Shown piece after piece: positions 1-9,668 of a stretch of 64,000 bases of DNA (the first letter of the stretch is position 1; each line of letters opens with the position of its first letter). The notes under the pieces were generated by a model. It made no database searches and was not told where the DNA came from. It was given only the letters and a program-made list of their open reading frames with translations. Origin of the DNA: Crossaster papposus (Eukaryota > Echinodermata > Asteroidea > Velatida > Solasteridae). The translations under genes and the position numbers were made by a program. The stretch covers positions 186,001 through 250,000 of the forward strand of contig JBAIAA010000658.1 in assembly GCA_037893245.1 (NCBI GenBank). Reading direction: 5' to 3'.

Positions 1-824
1 ATTTAAAGTGATTAAAACGATAACGTCACACATTTGTAAACTTTTGGTGAACTACCTAACCAACCCAATACACAATTATTTTTATTTTAGCATGATCCGT
101 TGCTGAGATATGGCTTCAAGGTCTTAAAACGTAATACAATTGAATGATGGCTTCAAGTCTTTTCATTCTAACTTCCGGTCTGGTGACGTCATATTTTTTG
201 TCTCCCAGTCAAATTGTTTCTAACATGAAGCTATTATATACATCAATTATAAAGTGATTTCAGCAAACTTCGCCACACACATCAACTGAATATTAATTTT
301 GAACCTGCCGCCAGAGGGTGCTATAACATGTTATGACGTCGCCGGTAATTATTTTGAAAAGTACATCTAGCCGAACACTAACATCGTTTAAAGTAAGTTC
401 ATATCATTTTTCACTTTCAAATTATAAGGCACTTTCGGTTTGGACCGAAAGGAAGGGTCACGTGATTTCTCACACACGAGATAAAATGAAGATCCTGGAT
501 TATCCTATCAATTGCCACAAACCTAAAGTCCCGGTCTTTTGCGCGTGATTTGTTATCGATTTTTTAAAGATTAAATACATGTAATATGACGTCACGTTAC
601 CCCCTGATGACGTCACCGTGATGTCTGTCTGCTAGACACGAGCTCACTATAGGGTCTTCACTTGGGTAAAGTTTTGTTTGGATACGACTTGTTATGAAAA
701 GTGCTTGTACGAAAGAACGTGTACAAAGTCTATTGCATTTTGGTCCCAAAAAGAAAAAGAAAAAAGAAGTAAAACAAAAATCAGAACAAAAACAAAGGCT
801 TTTTCGCAAAATTGCGAAAAAGCC
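1..824 (-). mobile_element. Family-B element, 5' part, minus strand (B0)
   Basis: On the minus strand this reads as the first ~0.8 kb of a family-B element. The 5' hairpin lies at 797-824 (GGCTTTTTCGC / GCGAAAAAGCC). It is followed by the B body: the TTTGTACACG box near 718-735, the GTGACGTCATCAGGGG segment near 598-612, the double CCGGAA-like palindrome (here degenerate, near 430-455) and the AGCGCCCTCT motif (308-322, degenerate). The 3' half lies beyond the left edge. It is the only clearly minus-strand member of these families; all others are plus. It is more diverged than B1-B3, so probably older. No coding capacity is seen. Confidence 0.85.
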
Positions 825-1205
825 AATTAAAAAAGATAATACAATTTTAAGATCGTAATTTGGACTTTAGCATCACTGTGTACATGCTGTGAACATATAT
901 TTGTTTCTAATGGGAAGGCTAGGGTGTGACGTGTATGGTGCATACATGATCGACCCACATGAATTTTAATTTGTAGTCGTGGGTGAGACATGTTTTAATT
1001 TCAAATAGAATGATAGGGCGTGACATGTTCACTACATGACCCATATTAAAATGTGTCGAGCGGCTATTAAAAAGAAAAGAAAAAAAGGCCTCCTCCTTCC
1101 TTCTAAAAAAAAGACAAACATGCTTATTTTATTATTTGGCCTAAAGGGAGGTTCTCGAGGCTCTTATGTAATCAGGGTTGGATTAGGGTTGAGGAATTGA
1201 ATAAC
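825..1205. other. Unassigned AT-rich DNA
   Basis: I see no gene, RNA or recognisable repeat here. There is a short A-rich tract near 1070-1110. A near-repeat (agggtgtgacgtgtatggtg near 930 and agggcgtgacatgttcacta near 1014) suggests an old ~85-bp direct duplication, but it is too diverged to call. Confidence 0.4.
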
Positions 1206-1383
1206 CGTGGATTCGTAATTGTTACAAATGTAGGCAAGATAAAAACCGTTCCGAATCCACACTTTACTAAAGATTCGTAGATACGAATCCACTGTTATTG
1301 TCCAAAGCGTTGATTCGTAGATACGAATCCACACTTTTAACAATAGCGTGACGTCGTAGCAATGGTTTAAGAGCGGTGAAACC
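1206..1383. repeat. Paired GATTCGTA/TACGAATC palindromes
   Basis: An 18-bp perfect palindrome-with-spacer (GATTCGTA-GA-TACGAATC) occurs at 1272-1289 and again at 1312-1329, exactly 40 bp apart. Half-copies (GGATTCGTA near 1209, CGAATCCACACTTT near 1252) lie upstream. The two full copies are followed by CCAC and similar sequence, so this is a short tandem duplication of a palindrome-bearing unit. It could be a protein-binding repeat or the remains of a small element. No function is claimed. Confidence 0.6.
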
Positions 1384-1532
1384 TGTCGGTCAGGGAAATA
1401 TGCATACGCAGATAGCTCTACAGACAAGTAGAGTGACGTAGACAACAACAACATAATATGTTGTTGTTGTCTACGTCACTCTACTTATCTGTACGTACAG
1501 CCATCTACGTATTCATATTTCCCTGACCGACA
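1384..1532. repeat. ~149-bp near-perfect palindrome (fold-back)
   Basis: The arms at 1384-1454 and 1458-1532 are near-exact reverse complements around a 3-nt centre (AAT). The outermost arm reads TGTCGGTCAGGGAAATATG and the inner part AGTAGAGTGACGTAGACAAC. The only sizeable mismatch is a block near 1411-1424 against 1493-1508. A transcript would fold into a ~70-bp hairpin. It may be a fold-back MITE or an inverted duplication. The right arm abuts and slightly overlaps the next inverted-repeat element (1529-1645). Confidence 0.85.
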
Positions 1533-1645
1533 CGATCAAGCCGAATCAGTCGGATGTCGGGGAATCCGAAAAATGCACTGTTCTTCGTTGGTATTTAAAC
1601 AGATTTACATAACCCGACATCCGACTGATTTCACTTGATCGTGTC
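1529..1645. mobile_element. 117-bp MITE-like element with 33-bp inverted termini
   Basis: The terminal inverted repeats are at 1529-1561 and 1613-1645. They start GACACGATCAAG and end ATCAGTCGGATGTCGGG, with four mismatched bases in the middle. The ~50-bp core has no coding. A direct repeat CCCTGACCGA occurs at 1521-1530 and 1665-1674, but the second copy is 20 bp beyond the right arm, so it is not a clean target-site duplication. Small size, long termini and lack of coding fit a MITE or fold-back element; the family is unknown. Confidence 0.6.
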
Positions 1646-1995
1646 ACATATTACTACAGTTGGGCCCTGACCGAGAACAGCCGCATTTAAATAACGTCAC
1701 CATGGGTAGATGTCGGAGAAAATTTGTGATGGTTGCTACCACAATTTCAAAAAATAATTACAAAACAGTAGTTTTCAATTTTCCAATGATACCATGCAGT
1801 GAAAATTGTAATGAGCCTGGCATTATTATGTCCAATAAATTTTGTTTCAGTTTACGGGAATGGATCCAAGGGCAAAAAAAATGCCCCTAAAAAGTGGGTC
1901 TAAAAATCTATCACAATCCAAAGTGCTCGATACATCTCTGTAGAGCTATAATTATGAAATAAATTCAGGATACGAGTTAAAATAACTTTGGCATA
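1646..1995. other. Region downstream of the Penelope-like remnant
   Basis: AT-rich sequence without a supported gene. On the minus strand it follows the hammerhead and the Penelope coding remnant, so part of it (perhaps down to ~1890, where a GGGCA...TGCCC hairpin flanks an A8 run) may be the element's 3' untranslated or pLTR region. The true element end cannot be fixed without another copy. Confidence 0.35.
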
Positions 1996-2000
1996 TTTAT

Positions 2001-2044
2001 TTCTGGACAGACTGTTTCGTACCGTGTGGCACTCATCAGCAGAA
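2001..2044 (-). ncRNA. Type-I minimal hammerhead ribozyme (Penelope-associated)
   Basis: Read 5'->3' on the minus strand, all conserved hammerhead parts are in order. They are: stem I 5' strand UUCUG (2044-2040); core CUGAUGA (2039-2033); stem II GUGCC-ACAC-GGUAC (2032-2019), five pairs with one G-U; core GAAA (2018-2015); a very short stem III CA-GUC-UG (2014-2008); then UC (2007-2006); and stem I 3' strand CAGAA (2005-2001), which pairs perfectly with UUCUG. The predicted cleavage is after the C at 2006. The short stem III is characteristic of the minimal hammerheads known from Penelope-like retroelements, which often act as dimers. It lies ~120 bp downstream of the GIY-YIG coding remnant on the same strand, as expected for a 3' pLTR copy. 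The fold is seen in the sequence; activity is inferred. Confidence 0.88.
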
Positions 2045-2164
2045 TGACATAGAATACCGTGTAGCATCTTCGTATACACATGGAATCAGGCTTGCGTTGC
2101 GCGCGTTATGTATCGAACCCTGATCGCGCTCCGCGTTTATACGTTATTGAACTTATTGCGCGCG

Positions 2165-2876
2165 TTACGTCACTGACCCTAGCACGCACCTGTCTCGGTG
2201 CCTACACTTAGACACGATTTCGCTCCTCTTATTTAGTGTACCTAGGTTGGGCTTGCATATGATTATGTATTTCTCTGCTATACACAAGTTGCATCTTTTG
2301 TTTACATTAGAGTATGGTAGTGCTCTTTGGATAATGTCCCATTTGATTTCAAAGTTCTTTCCTTCGTCCTTTAGGGCCCATACGTGTTTGCTCAGTTCGG
2401 TCTGTGCTCTCTTGCTCTCGCATCTGAACGACTGCTTGTGGTTCGCCAGCCTCGCCTTGAATGTTGTGGAAGTTAGCCCGACGTACGATTCTATTCTTCC
2501 CTTCTCACTCGCGACGGTGGCCTGGTAGATAATGTTTTTACTTAGGCACTCTCCGTTTAGTGGGCATTCTGTGTTGCGGGGGCAGCTACACATCTTATCT
2601 TTGATTTCTTCTACTTGTTTTACTTTTCGCTTGTTGGCTGACTGAATTGCTGTTTTGACGTTTGGCATGCAGCTGTACGACAATTTTACCGTATTCCGGT
2701 TCAGTATCTTGTGGAGTATATGTTCCTTGGGGAAGCATCTATCGATGATCTGGAGAAATCTCTTACCAATGTTGGTCCGTACATTTTGGTTGTATGGTGG
2801 GTTGTACCACGTCACGTCTCGTTTTCTGGTATTCTTCCTTTTCTTTTCACTCGGTTTGTAAGATAACTGGTACCTC
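2165..2876 (-). pseudogene. Penelope-like retroelement C-terminus (Zn-finger linker + GIY-YIG endonuclease), 5'-truncated
   Basis: This is the C-terminal ~236 codons of a Penelope-like polyprotein. The frame is open from a stop at 2878-2876 to the natural stop at 2165. The only start-like codon is GTG (2815), inside a conserved stretch (KRDVTWYNPPY), so this is a truncated fragment and not a gene start. Numbering from that GTG: a conserved thumb/linker-like region (residues 1-60, with NIGKRF and FNRNTVK-like NRNTVKLSYSC), a Cys cluster C76/C78/C84/C90, then a GIY-YIG nuclease with IIY at 95-97, YVG at 111-113, R122, H126, a second Cys pair C175/C178 and the probable metal-binding E181 (EKYII). 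The family carries a reverse transcriptase upstream; that part is absent here. The endonuclease nicks target DNA during retrotransposition. All key nuclease residues look intact, but the element cannot be autonomous. A hammerhead follows at 2001-2044. Confidence 0.88.
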
Positions 2877-3249
2877 TACCCGCTTTTCTTTTGTCACTAA
2901 AGCTTTCATGCTTCGTTCCGATCGTTATTATTATTATTTTCTTTCGGCAATGAAATGCCAGAAACACCGGGGCGAACCCCTTCTCTTTAGCGATAAGTGT
3001 GACTGGGTTCTTTTACGTGCGTGTTTATCGTGTTCACGAGTCGTATCGTTCTAATCGCCTGAACTCGTATTCACTGCACCAGTGGTGAACTCGAGGTGAA
3101 ATGTTGTTCTCCATGTTCACGACTTCATAAACGAATTAAATACTCGCGCATGCGTGTTGGTTCACGTACGAGTTCTTGTGCGATAAACAATGTCCTTTGG
3201 CCTACCGCATATGAAGCAGAATCAGTGTCAAAAAGATCGGACGTGTTTT
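2877..3249. other. Unassigned DNA upstream of the Penelope fragment
   Basis: No supported gene. On the minus strand the first ~50 bp could be frame-shifted Penelope coding (an open stretch without a stop in another frame), but there is no motif to prove it. The rest contains several copies of tcgtnt/ctcgtat-like words and no recognisable family. Confidence 0.35.
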
Positions 3250-3620
3250 TACAACTCGGATGCTTTCCTAATTCGGATGTATTCCTAATTCGGATGCTTT
3301 TTGCAAACTCGGATGCTTTTTTAATTCGGATGAATTCGTAATTCGGATGCTTTTTGTAAACTCGGATGCTTTTTTAATTCGGATGAATTCGTAATTCGGA
3401 TGCTTTTTGTAAACTCGGATGCTTTTTTAATTCGGATGTTTTTTTAATTCGGATGCTTTTCTAGTTCGGATGCTTTTTTAATTCGAATGCTTTTCTAGCT
3501 CGGATGCTTTTTATAAACTCGGATGCTTTTTTAATTCGGATGCTTTTCTAGTTTGAATGCTTTTTGTAAACTCGGATGCTTTTTGCAAACCGAACATATT
3601 TGCAAATCGGATGCTTTCCC
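3250..3620. repeat. TCGGATG minisatellite (~17-21-bp variant units)
   Basis: About 20 tandem units share the core TCGGATGCTTTTT. The linker takes three forms, AATTCGGATG, GTAAACTCGGATG and CTAGTTCGGATG, interleaved rather than blocked. A ~60-bp higher-order unit (GTAAACTCGGATG / TTTAATTCGGATG / AATTCGTAATTCGG) is repeated twice near 3317-3420. It is bounded by a CCGGCAC sequence at ~3623. There is no open reading frame of note. It is most likely a slippage/recombination minisatellite. Confidence 0.9.
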
Positions 3621-4024
3621 AATCCGGCACTAGGGTGGCCCTGCGGAAAGGACATCACACATCGCAGATTCTCCGATTTCGCGCGAATTTGAACGATGAC
3701 AAACATGTTATCGTATATATAATATCTAAGCATTATATCTGAGATGTGGAAGATTTTATTGTAGATTTCTGAACAGATTTATGTGATAATGAATATTTTC
3801 TGGGCAGATTTTTGAAAAGTCGCATATTTTTAATTTAGATTTCAAGTTCTGCGCAGATTTCTTAGTACGCAAATTTGTGCGATGTCGCACGGATGGGCAC
3901 TACATGTACATTTTCATTGCACATTTAATTATGCGCAGCTATATATGTCGCACTCACGTACAGCAGATTTATATGCAGATTTATGTGCACATTTCTGCCG
4001 CGATGTCAGCACATACGACGTTTT
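3621..4024. repeat. Degenerate GCAGATTT-rich segment
   Basis: The segment has no gene. The words GCAGATTT, ACAGATTT and GCACATTT recur every ~20-50 bp from ~3745 to ~3995, which suggests a very decayed tandem repeat. Frames across it are open only by chance. Confidence 0.4.
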
Positions 4025-4096
4025 GAAAGTTGAACCACGACGTTTTGAATGTTATGATGTTCTAAAACGGACAGGCAACGTCGTGGTTCAACTTTC
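4025..4096. repeat. 72-bp hairpin with perfect 20-bp inverted arms
   Basis: GAAAGTTGAACCACGACGTT at 4025-4044 is the exact reverse complement of 4077-4096, with a 32-bp loop. Homology stops abruptly outside the arms. A third, shorter echo of the arm (GACGTTTTGAA) lies at 4018 and 4039. It may be a tiny fold-back element or a structured RNA; nothing identifies which. Confidence 0.8.
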
Positions 4097-4277
4097 TGTT
4101 ATGTAGTGGACACGGACGCAGAACGTGGAACAAGAACACTTTAATCATTCACCGTCCAACATGGCGCACTCCTTTCTCCCTCCCCCATCTTAACTGGATT
4201 CATACTTTGAAACTACCGTATACATTTATAAAGTGTGATCCACCTTTTCACTAAGTCTGTATTATTTTATATTTTTT
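4097..4277. other. Unique DNA bordering the repeat array
   Basis: No gene or repeat recognised. It contains CCAACATGGCGCAC (a YY1-like ATGGCG word, ~4158) and a C/T-rich run (4170-4192). It is the last non-repetitive DNA before the plus-strand array begins at 4278. Confidence 0.4.
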
Positions 4278-4307
4278 AGCTGTTTCGGCATTTCAGCCGA
4301 AACAGCT
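4278..4307 (+). repeat. Family-A 5' hairpin (first in the array)
   Basis: AGCTGTTTCGGC-ATTTCA-GCCGAAACAGCT: a 12-bp stem and 6-nt loop, followed by TTTGTTTTCGTT and a long T/G tract. B1 begins in that T tract, so this A element was apparently interrupted by B1. Confidence 0.85.
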
Positions 4308-4366
4308 TTTGTTTTCGTTAAATTTTTTGTTTTTTTGTTTTTTTTTTGTTTTTTTTTTTCTTTTTT

Positions 4367-5754
4367 GGCTTTTTCGCAATTTGCGAAAAAGCCTTTGTTT
4401 TTGTTCTGATTTTTTTTTTCTTTTTTTTTTCTTCTTTTAGTAACCTAAACCCCATAGACTTTGTACACATTTTTTTGCACAAGCACTTCTCATAGACAAC
4501 AAAGTCGTATCCAAACAAAACTTAACCCAAGTGAAGACCCTATGGTGAGCTCAGTCCTAACAGACATACGTCATGGTGACGTCATCAGGGGTCACGTGAC
4601 GTCATCTTAAAGGTGCAATTGATTTAATCTTTGAAAATCAATAACAAATCAACCGCAAAAGACCGAAACTTAATTTTTGTGGCAATAGATAGAATAATCC
4701 AGGATCTTCATTTTATCTCGTGTGCGTGAAATCACGTGACCCTTCCTTCCGGTCCAAACCGGAAGTGCCTTATAATTTAAAACTGAAAAATGATATGAAC
4801 ATACTTTCAACGATGTTAGTGTCTGGCTAGAATAAACTTTTCAAAATAATTACCGGCGACGTCATAACACGTTATAGCGCCCTCTAGCGGCAGGTTGAAA
4901 AATGGTTAAAATGAATAATCTGTTGATGTGTGTGGCGAAGTTTGCTGAAATCACTTTATAACCGGTGTATATAATCAGCTTCGTGCTAACAACATATTGA
5001 GAAAGAGATTTATTGATGACGTCACCAAACCGGAAGTTACAATGAAAAGACCTTAAAACGTCGCTTAAAAATCAACCGCGATAGATATAATCCAGATTTT
5101 TGCTTTAAATAGCAAAGTTAAGACAGCTCTCGAGCTTTCTGTTAATTACGTCACGATGACGTCATCAAGTGTCAGATTACAAGCAACCAAATATTTCTAA
5201 ATTTAATCTTTGAAAATCAATATAAAATCAACTGTGAGAAATCTGATTTAGATTTTTAGGGGGATTGATAGATTAATCCATGGTCTTCATAATTTGTATT
5301 AAATGCAAAATGACCTGACACTTCCTTCCGGTCCAAACCGGAAGTTCCTTATAATTTAAAAGTAAAACACGATGTAAACTTACTTTCAACGATGTTAGGA
5401 GCTGGCTAGATTGTAAGTAACAAAAATGTTAACAGTGACTTCATCAAATGTTAAAGCGCCCTCTAGCGTCATGTTGACAAATGTTACGTCATATTACGAT
5501 TATATTTGAATTATTACGTTTTTAGACGTTGAAGGCATATCTCAGCAAAGGAACATAACAACTCATTTTGTGTTGTTAGGTGATAGATAGTTGCACAAAA
5601 AGTTCAGAAACGTGTGACGTCATCGTTTTAATCAGTTTGAATTTATTTTAATCTGTTTAAATTAACTTAAATTCGGGGTTTTTTTAAAACAAATACTCTA
5701 AAAAAATGCGAAAGCGAAAAAGCCCTATGTTCTGTTCCTTGAACAGACGTAGTT
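4367..5754 (+). mobile_element. Family-B element B1 (short form, ~1.4 kb)
   Basis: The 5' hairpin GGCTTTTTCGC/GCGAAAAAGCC is at 4367-4393, followed by a T-rich run and two related halves. Each half holds a palindromic CTTCCGGT-CCAA-ACCGGAAG (near 4744 and 5324) and an AGCGCCCTCTAGCG motif (4876, 5455). The 3' end has GCGAAAAAGCC (5714-5724), the inverse of the 5' arm, and a TCTGTTC-CTT-GAACAGA hairpin (5731-5747). The usual final CTAG is replaced here: GTAGTT runs straight into the next A hairpin. No coding; non-autonomous. Confidence 0.85.
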
Positions 5755-5981
5755 AGCTGTTTCGGCAATTCAGCCGAAACAGCTATTGTATTCGTTCTGA
5801 TTTTTTTTTTTTTTCTTTTTTTTTTTCTTTTTTGGGTTTTTCGCTTAAAAGCGAAAAACCCTTTCTTTTCCTTCTGTTTTTTTTTTTTAGCTGTTTCGGC
5901 CTTTTAGCCGAAACAGCTTTTGTTTTCGTTAAAGTTTTTTTTTTTCTTTTTTTTCTTTTTTTTTTTCTTTTTTTTCTTTTT
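5755..5981 (+). repeat. Stack of three 5' hairpins (A, C, A) in T tracts
   Basis: Three 5'-terminal modules follow each other without bodies: A (5755-5784), C type GGGTTTTTCGCTT/AAGCGAAAAACCC (5834-5861) and A (5889-5918). Each is trailed by its family's tail word (GTTCTG or CGTTAAAG) and a T tract. The last T tract holds B2. The pattern fits successive insertions of elements into the T tract just behind an older 5' end, or amplification of the 5' module. Confidence 0.8.
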
Positions 5982-6023
5982 GGCTTTTTCGCAAATTTTG
6001 CGAAAAAGCCTTTGTTTTTGTTC

Positions 6024-6054
<31 letters not shown>

Positions 6055-8792
6055 AGTAACCTAAACCCCATAGACTTTGTACACGTTTTTCCTGCACGTC
6101 ACTTTTAGTAGAAAACAAAGTCGTATTTCCATAAAACTTAACCCAAGTGAAGACCCTATAGTGAGCTCGGTCCTAACAGACATACGTCATGGTGACGTCA
6201 TCAGGGGTCACGTGACGTCATCTTAAAGGTGCAATTGATTTAATCTTTGAAAATCAATAACAAATCAACCGCAAAAGACCGAAACTTGATTTTTGTGGCA
6301 ATAGATAGAATAATTAAGGATCTTCATTTTATCTCGTGTGCGTGAAATCACGTGACCCTTCCTTCCGGTCCAAACCGGAAGTGCCTTATAATTTAAAATT
6401 GAAAAATGATATGAACTTACTTTCAACGATGTTAGTGTCTGGCTAGATTGTATTTAACAAAACAAATATCGGCGACGCCATAACATGTTATAGCGCCCTC
6501 TAGCGGCAAGTTGAAAAATGGTTAAAATGAATAATCTGTTGATGTGTGTGGCGAAGTTTGCGGAAATCACGTGATAACCAGTGTATTTAATCAGCTTCAT
6601 GCTAGGAACAAGTAGACGAGAAGAAAAAATTATGACGTCACCAGACCGGAAGTTACAATGAAAAGACTTCTTTTCCTTTGAAAATTCCTAAAAAATTAAA
6701 CCTGACAGATATAATCTTGATTTTTGCTCTAAAGGTTAGTGTAAAAGTAGTTCTCGAACTTTCCTGTGTTTTTTTGGCAAAAAACGAACTTGGACATACC
6801 CTGCGGCACCCTTGAAATTTAATCGTTTTGGCCTAGGCCCATAAAGCATTGACCCCTTATATGTGCATGGCACATGAGTTAGTCTTGCATACGCACTGTG
6901 GACCTCCGAACAATATAGGTCCACACGATGCGGGAAGAGGTTACGGTGTGTGGACTTGCACACGTCCACAATCCGTTTTTCAGTTTCCGAAAAAGAGCGC
7001 TAGAGGAAAAACGGGTTAGGGTTATATATAGAAAAGATAGAAGGGACAGCTGAGAGGCCCATAATCCTAATTTGAGGGTAAATTTGTTTTTGGGAAGCGA
7101 GAAAAATGAGTATTTAGTCAAAGTTTGTTAACTACACGAATACAAAGGAATGTCCACAGTGCGTATGTAAGGTAAAGCTACATGTGTGCGTGGGTGTACA
7201 TGCTTGTATATGTACGTACGTATATACTGATAGTGTACTATGCATTGAGCGAATGTATCACTACTGACATCGTACGTGCATTCAAATGTACGCTCACCCA
7301 AGAGGACACTAGCCGCCAACAAGCGAAACAGGATGACGTCATCAAATTGCCTATGGAGAAGGGCGCCGTGTGCGACAGGTAGCTAAACCGGCTCTCGGCT
7401 ACGCAGAATCCAATCCCATAGACTTTGAAAACGTTGTTTGCACAATTCCAAGCACTTTTAACGAAAAACAAAGTCGTATTTCCATAAAACTTAACCCAGG
7501 TGAAGACCCTATAGTAAACTCGTGTCTCGCAGACATACGTCATGGTTACGTCGTTAGGGGTCACGTGACGTCATCTTAAAGGCGCAATTGATTTAATCTT
7601 TAAAAATAAATAACAAATCAACCACAAAAGACCAATTGAAAGACCGAAACTTTATTTTTGTGGCAATAGATAGAATAATCCAGAATCTTCATTTTATCTC
7701 GTGTGCTAAAATCACGTGACCCTTCCTTCCGGTCCAACCGGAAGTGCCTCATAATTTGAAAGTGAAAAATGATATGAACTTACTTTCAACGATGTTAGTT
7801 TCTGGCTAGAATAAACTTTTCCCAAAAAAAATCAGGCGACGTCATAATATGTTATAGCGCCCTCTAGCGGCAGGTTGAAAAATGGTTAAAATGAATAATC
7901 TGTTGGTGTGTGTGGCGAAGTTTGCTGAAACCACTTTATAACCGGTGTATATAATCAGCTTCATGCGTAGACCATATTGGGAAGGAGAAATATTTATGAC
8001 GTCACCAAACCGGAAGTTACAATGAAAAATCCTTTAAACCTTAAACAATCGCTTAAAAATCACCCGCTATAGATATAATCCAGATTCTTGCATCAGATAG
8101 CAAAGTAAAGACAGCTCTCGAGCTTTCTGTTAATTACGTCACGATGACGTCATCAAATGTCAGATTACAAGCAACCAAATATTTCTAGATTTAATCTTTG
8201 AAAATCAATATAAAATCAACTGTAAGAGATCTGATTTAGATTTTTAAGGGAATTGATAAATTAATCCATGGTCTTCATAATTATTTGTATTACATGAAAA
8301 AAAAACTGACCCTTCCTTCCGGTCCAAACCGGAAGTGCATTATAATTTAAAAGTGGAAAACGATGTGAACTTACTTTCAACGATGTTAGGCGCTGGCTAG
8401 GTTGTAAGTAACAAACAAGTTAACGGTGACTTCTTAAAATGTTATAGCGCCCTCTAGCGGCATGTTGACAAATGTTACGTCATATTACGATTATATTTGA
8501 ATTATTACGTTTTTCGACCTTTAAGTCATATCTCAGCAACGGAACGTGCTAACATAACATACGTTTGTATTGTTAGGTGATAGATAGTTGCACAAAAAGT
8601 TCACAAACGTGTGACGTCATCGTTTTAATCAGTTTGGATTCATTTTAATCTGTTTAAATTAACTTAAATTTGTTTTCGATGATTTTAAATTATTTTGATG
8701 GTATAAAAGTTCAATTTTTGAAAAATTTAATCTAAAAAATTGCGAAAGCGAAAAAGCCCTATGTTCTGTTCCTCGAACAGACGTAGTTCTAG
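5982..8792 (+). mobile_element. Family-B element B2 (long form, 2.8 kb)
   Basis: The 5' hairpin is at 5982-6010. The 3' end has GCGAAAAAGCC at 8748-8758, hairpin TCTGTTC-CTC-GAACAGA at 8765-8781 and CTAG at 8789-8792. Between two B-type halves (6061-6760 and 7420-8740) lies a ~650-bp middle that the short form lacks. It shares the phrases AACTTGGACATACCCTG and GAAGGGCGCCG with family C, so B2 links the two families. It is inserted in the T tract between an A 5' hairpin (5889-5918) and A monomers (from ~8815), which together form one interrupted A element. Confidence 0.85.
6884..7171. repeat. Inverted-repeat segment inside B2 (20-bp arms)
   Basis: CTTGCATACGCACTGTGGAC (6884-6903) and its reverse complement (7152-7171) match at 19 of 20 positions; weaker inverted similarity continues outward (GCACATGAG / CTACATGTGTGC). 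Two small hairpins built on GTGGAC/GTCCAC lie inside the left part (6898-6925, 6948-6970). C elements lack this segment, so it may be a separate small insertion, though no clear target duplication is seen. Confidence 0.6.
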
Positions 8793-9663
8793 TTTTTCTT
8801 TTTTTTCTTTTTTGTCATTTTCCCCATAGGATTTGTACACGTTTTTTCTGCAAATACACTTTGACACTTTGGTCTATCCGATCGATCTGAGACTTGGCAT
8901 ACATTTATAAAACCACCCAAGGACGGTCCTAGAAGAAATTCATCGCGATTACGTCGTTCAAGGTCACGTGACGTCATGTTAAAGGTAAAATTTTCCCAAT
9001 AGGTTTTGTACACGTTTTTCTTCAGACTATTGACTTTGACACTTTGGTAAATCCGACTGACTTGAAACTTGGCATACAGTTAGAACACCATCCCCAAATG
9101 TTCCTGAAAACAATTCGGCACGATTGCGTCTTTCAAGGTTACGTGACGTCACGTTAAAGGTTTACTTTTTTTCCCTATAGGTTTTGTACACGTTTTTTTA
9201 TAGACTATTGACATTGACACTTTCGTAAATGTGATCGACTTGAGACTTAGCACATATCTCGACCACCATCCTCAGGAGGGCCAAGAAAAAAATATTGTCA
9301 CAATGACGTCATCGTGGGTCATGTGACGGTCACATTAAAGGTCAGTTTTAAGGACCTTCTATCTCTGGAAGTACAGGCCCGATTGGGGTCAAGCTTGGTA
9401 TGCAAGTATTCCAGGATGTGTTACAGACGAAAATTAAGATGACATCATGATGACATCATCGGGTGTCATGTGACGTCACATTAAAGGTTTAGTTTTCCCC
9501 ATAGGATTTTGTACACGTTTTTTTCAACTAATATATCTTTGGCACTTGTGTAAATCAAATCGACTTCAGACTTGGCACACAAATAGACCACCACCACACA
9601 TATATTGAAAGTAATTTTTGACACTCGAAACAGCTCTGTGTTTGTCCACAAACACATGTCTAG
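8793..9663 (+). repeat. A unit 1 (body and 3' end of the element holding B2)
   Basis: CATAGG/TTTGTACACG boxes near 8827, 9001, 9176 and 9503, with one alternative P monomer (GACCTTCTATCTCTGGAAGTA...) between the last two. It ends in CGAAACAGCT, the 3' hairpin and CTAG (9660-9663). Confidence 0.85.
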
Positions 9664-9668
9664 TTTTT

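Noticed and set aside
1160..1200. Telomere-like GGATTAGGG near 1178 and GGGTTAGGG near 7013
   Set aside because: Single isolated words, not tandem TTAGGG repeats.
2165..2815. Reading the 216-codon frame as a complete gene
   Set aside because: The start is a GTG inside a conserved Penelope linker, homologous codons continue upstream to 2876, and the reverse transcriptase domain is missing.
4560..4600. CTGATGA on the minus strand of B elements (from GTCATCAGGGG)
   Set aside because: The hammerhead CUGAUGA word is present, but no GAAA with a stem II hairpin follows within a plausible distance.
9624..9663. Hammerhead-like CGAAAC in the A 3' end
   Set aside because: CGAAACAG resembles the 3' half of a hammerhead core, but there is no CUGAUGA upstream, and after a possible stem III the next dinucleotide is UG, which is not cleavable.
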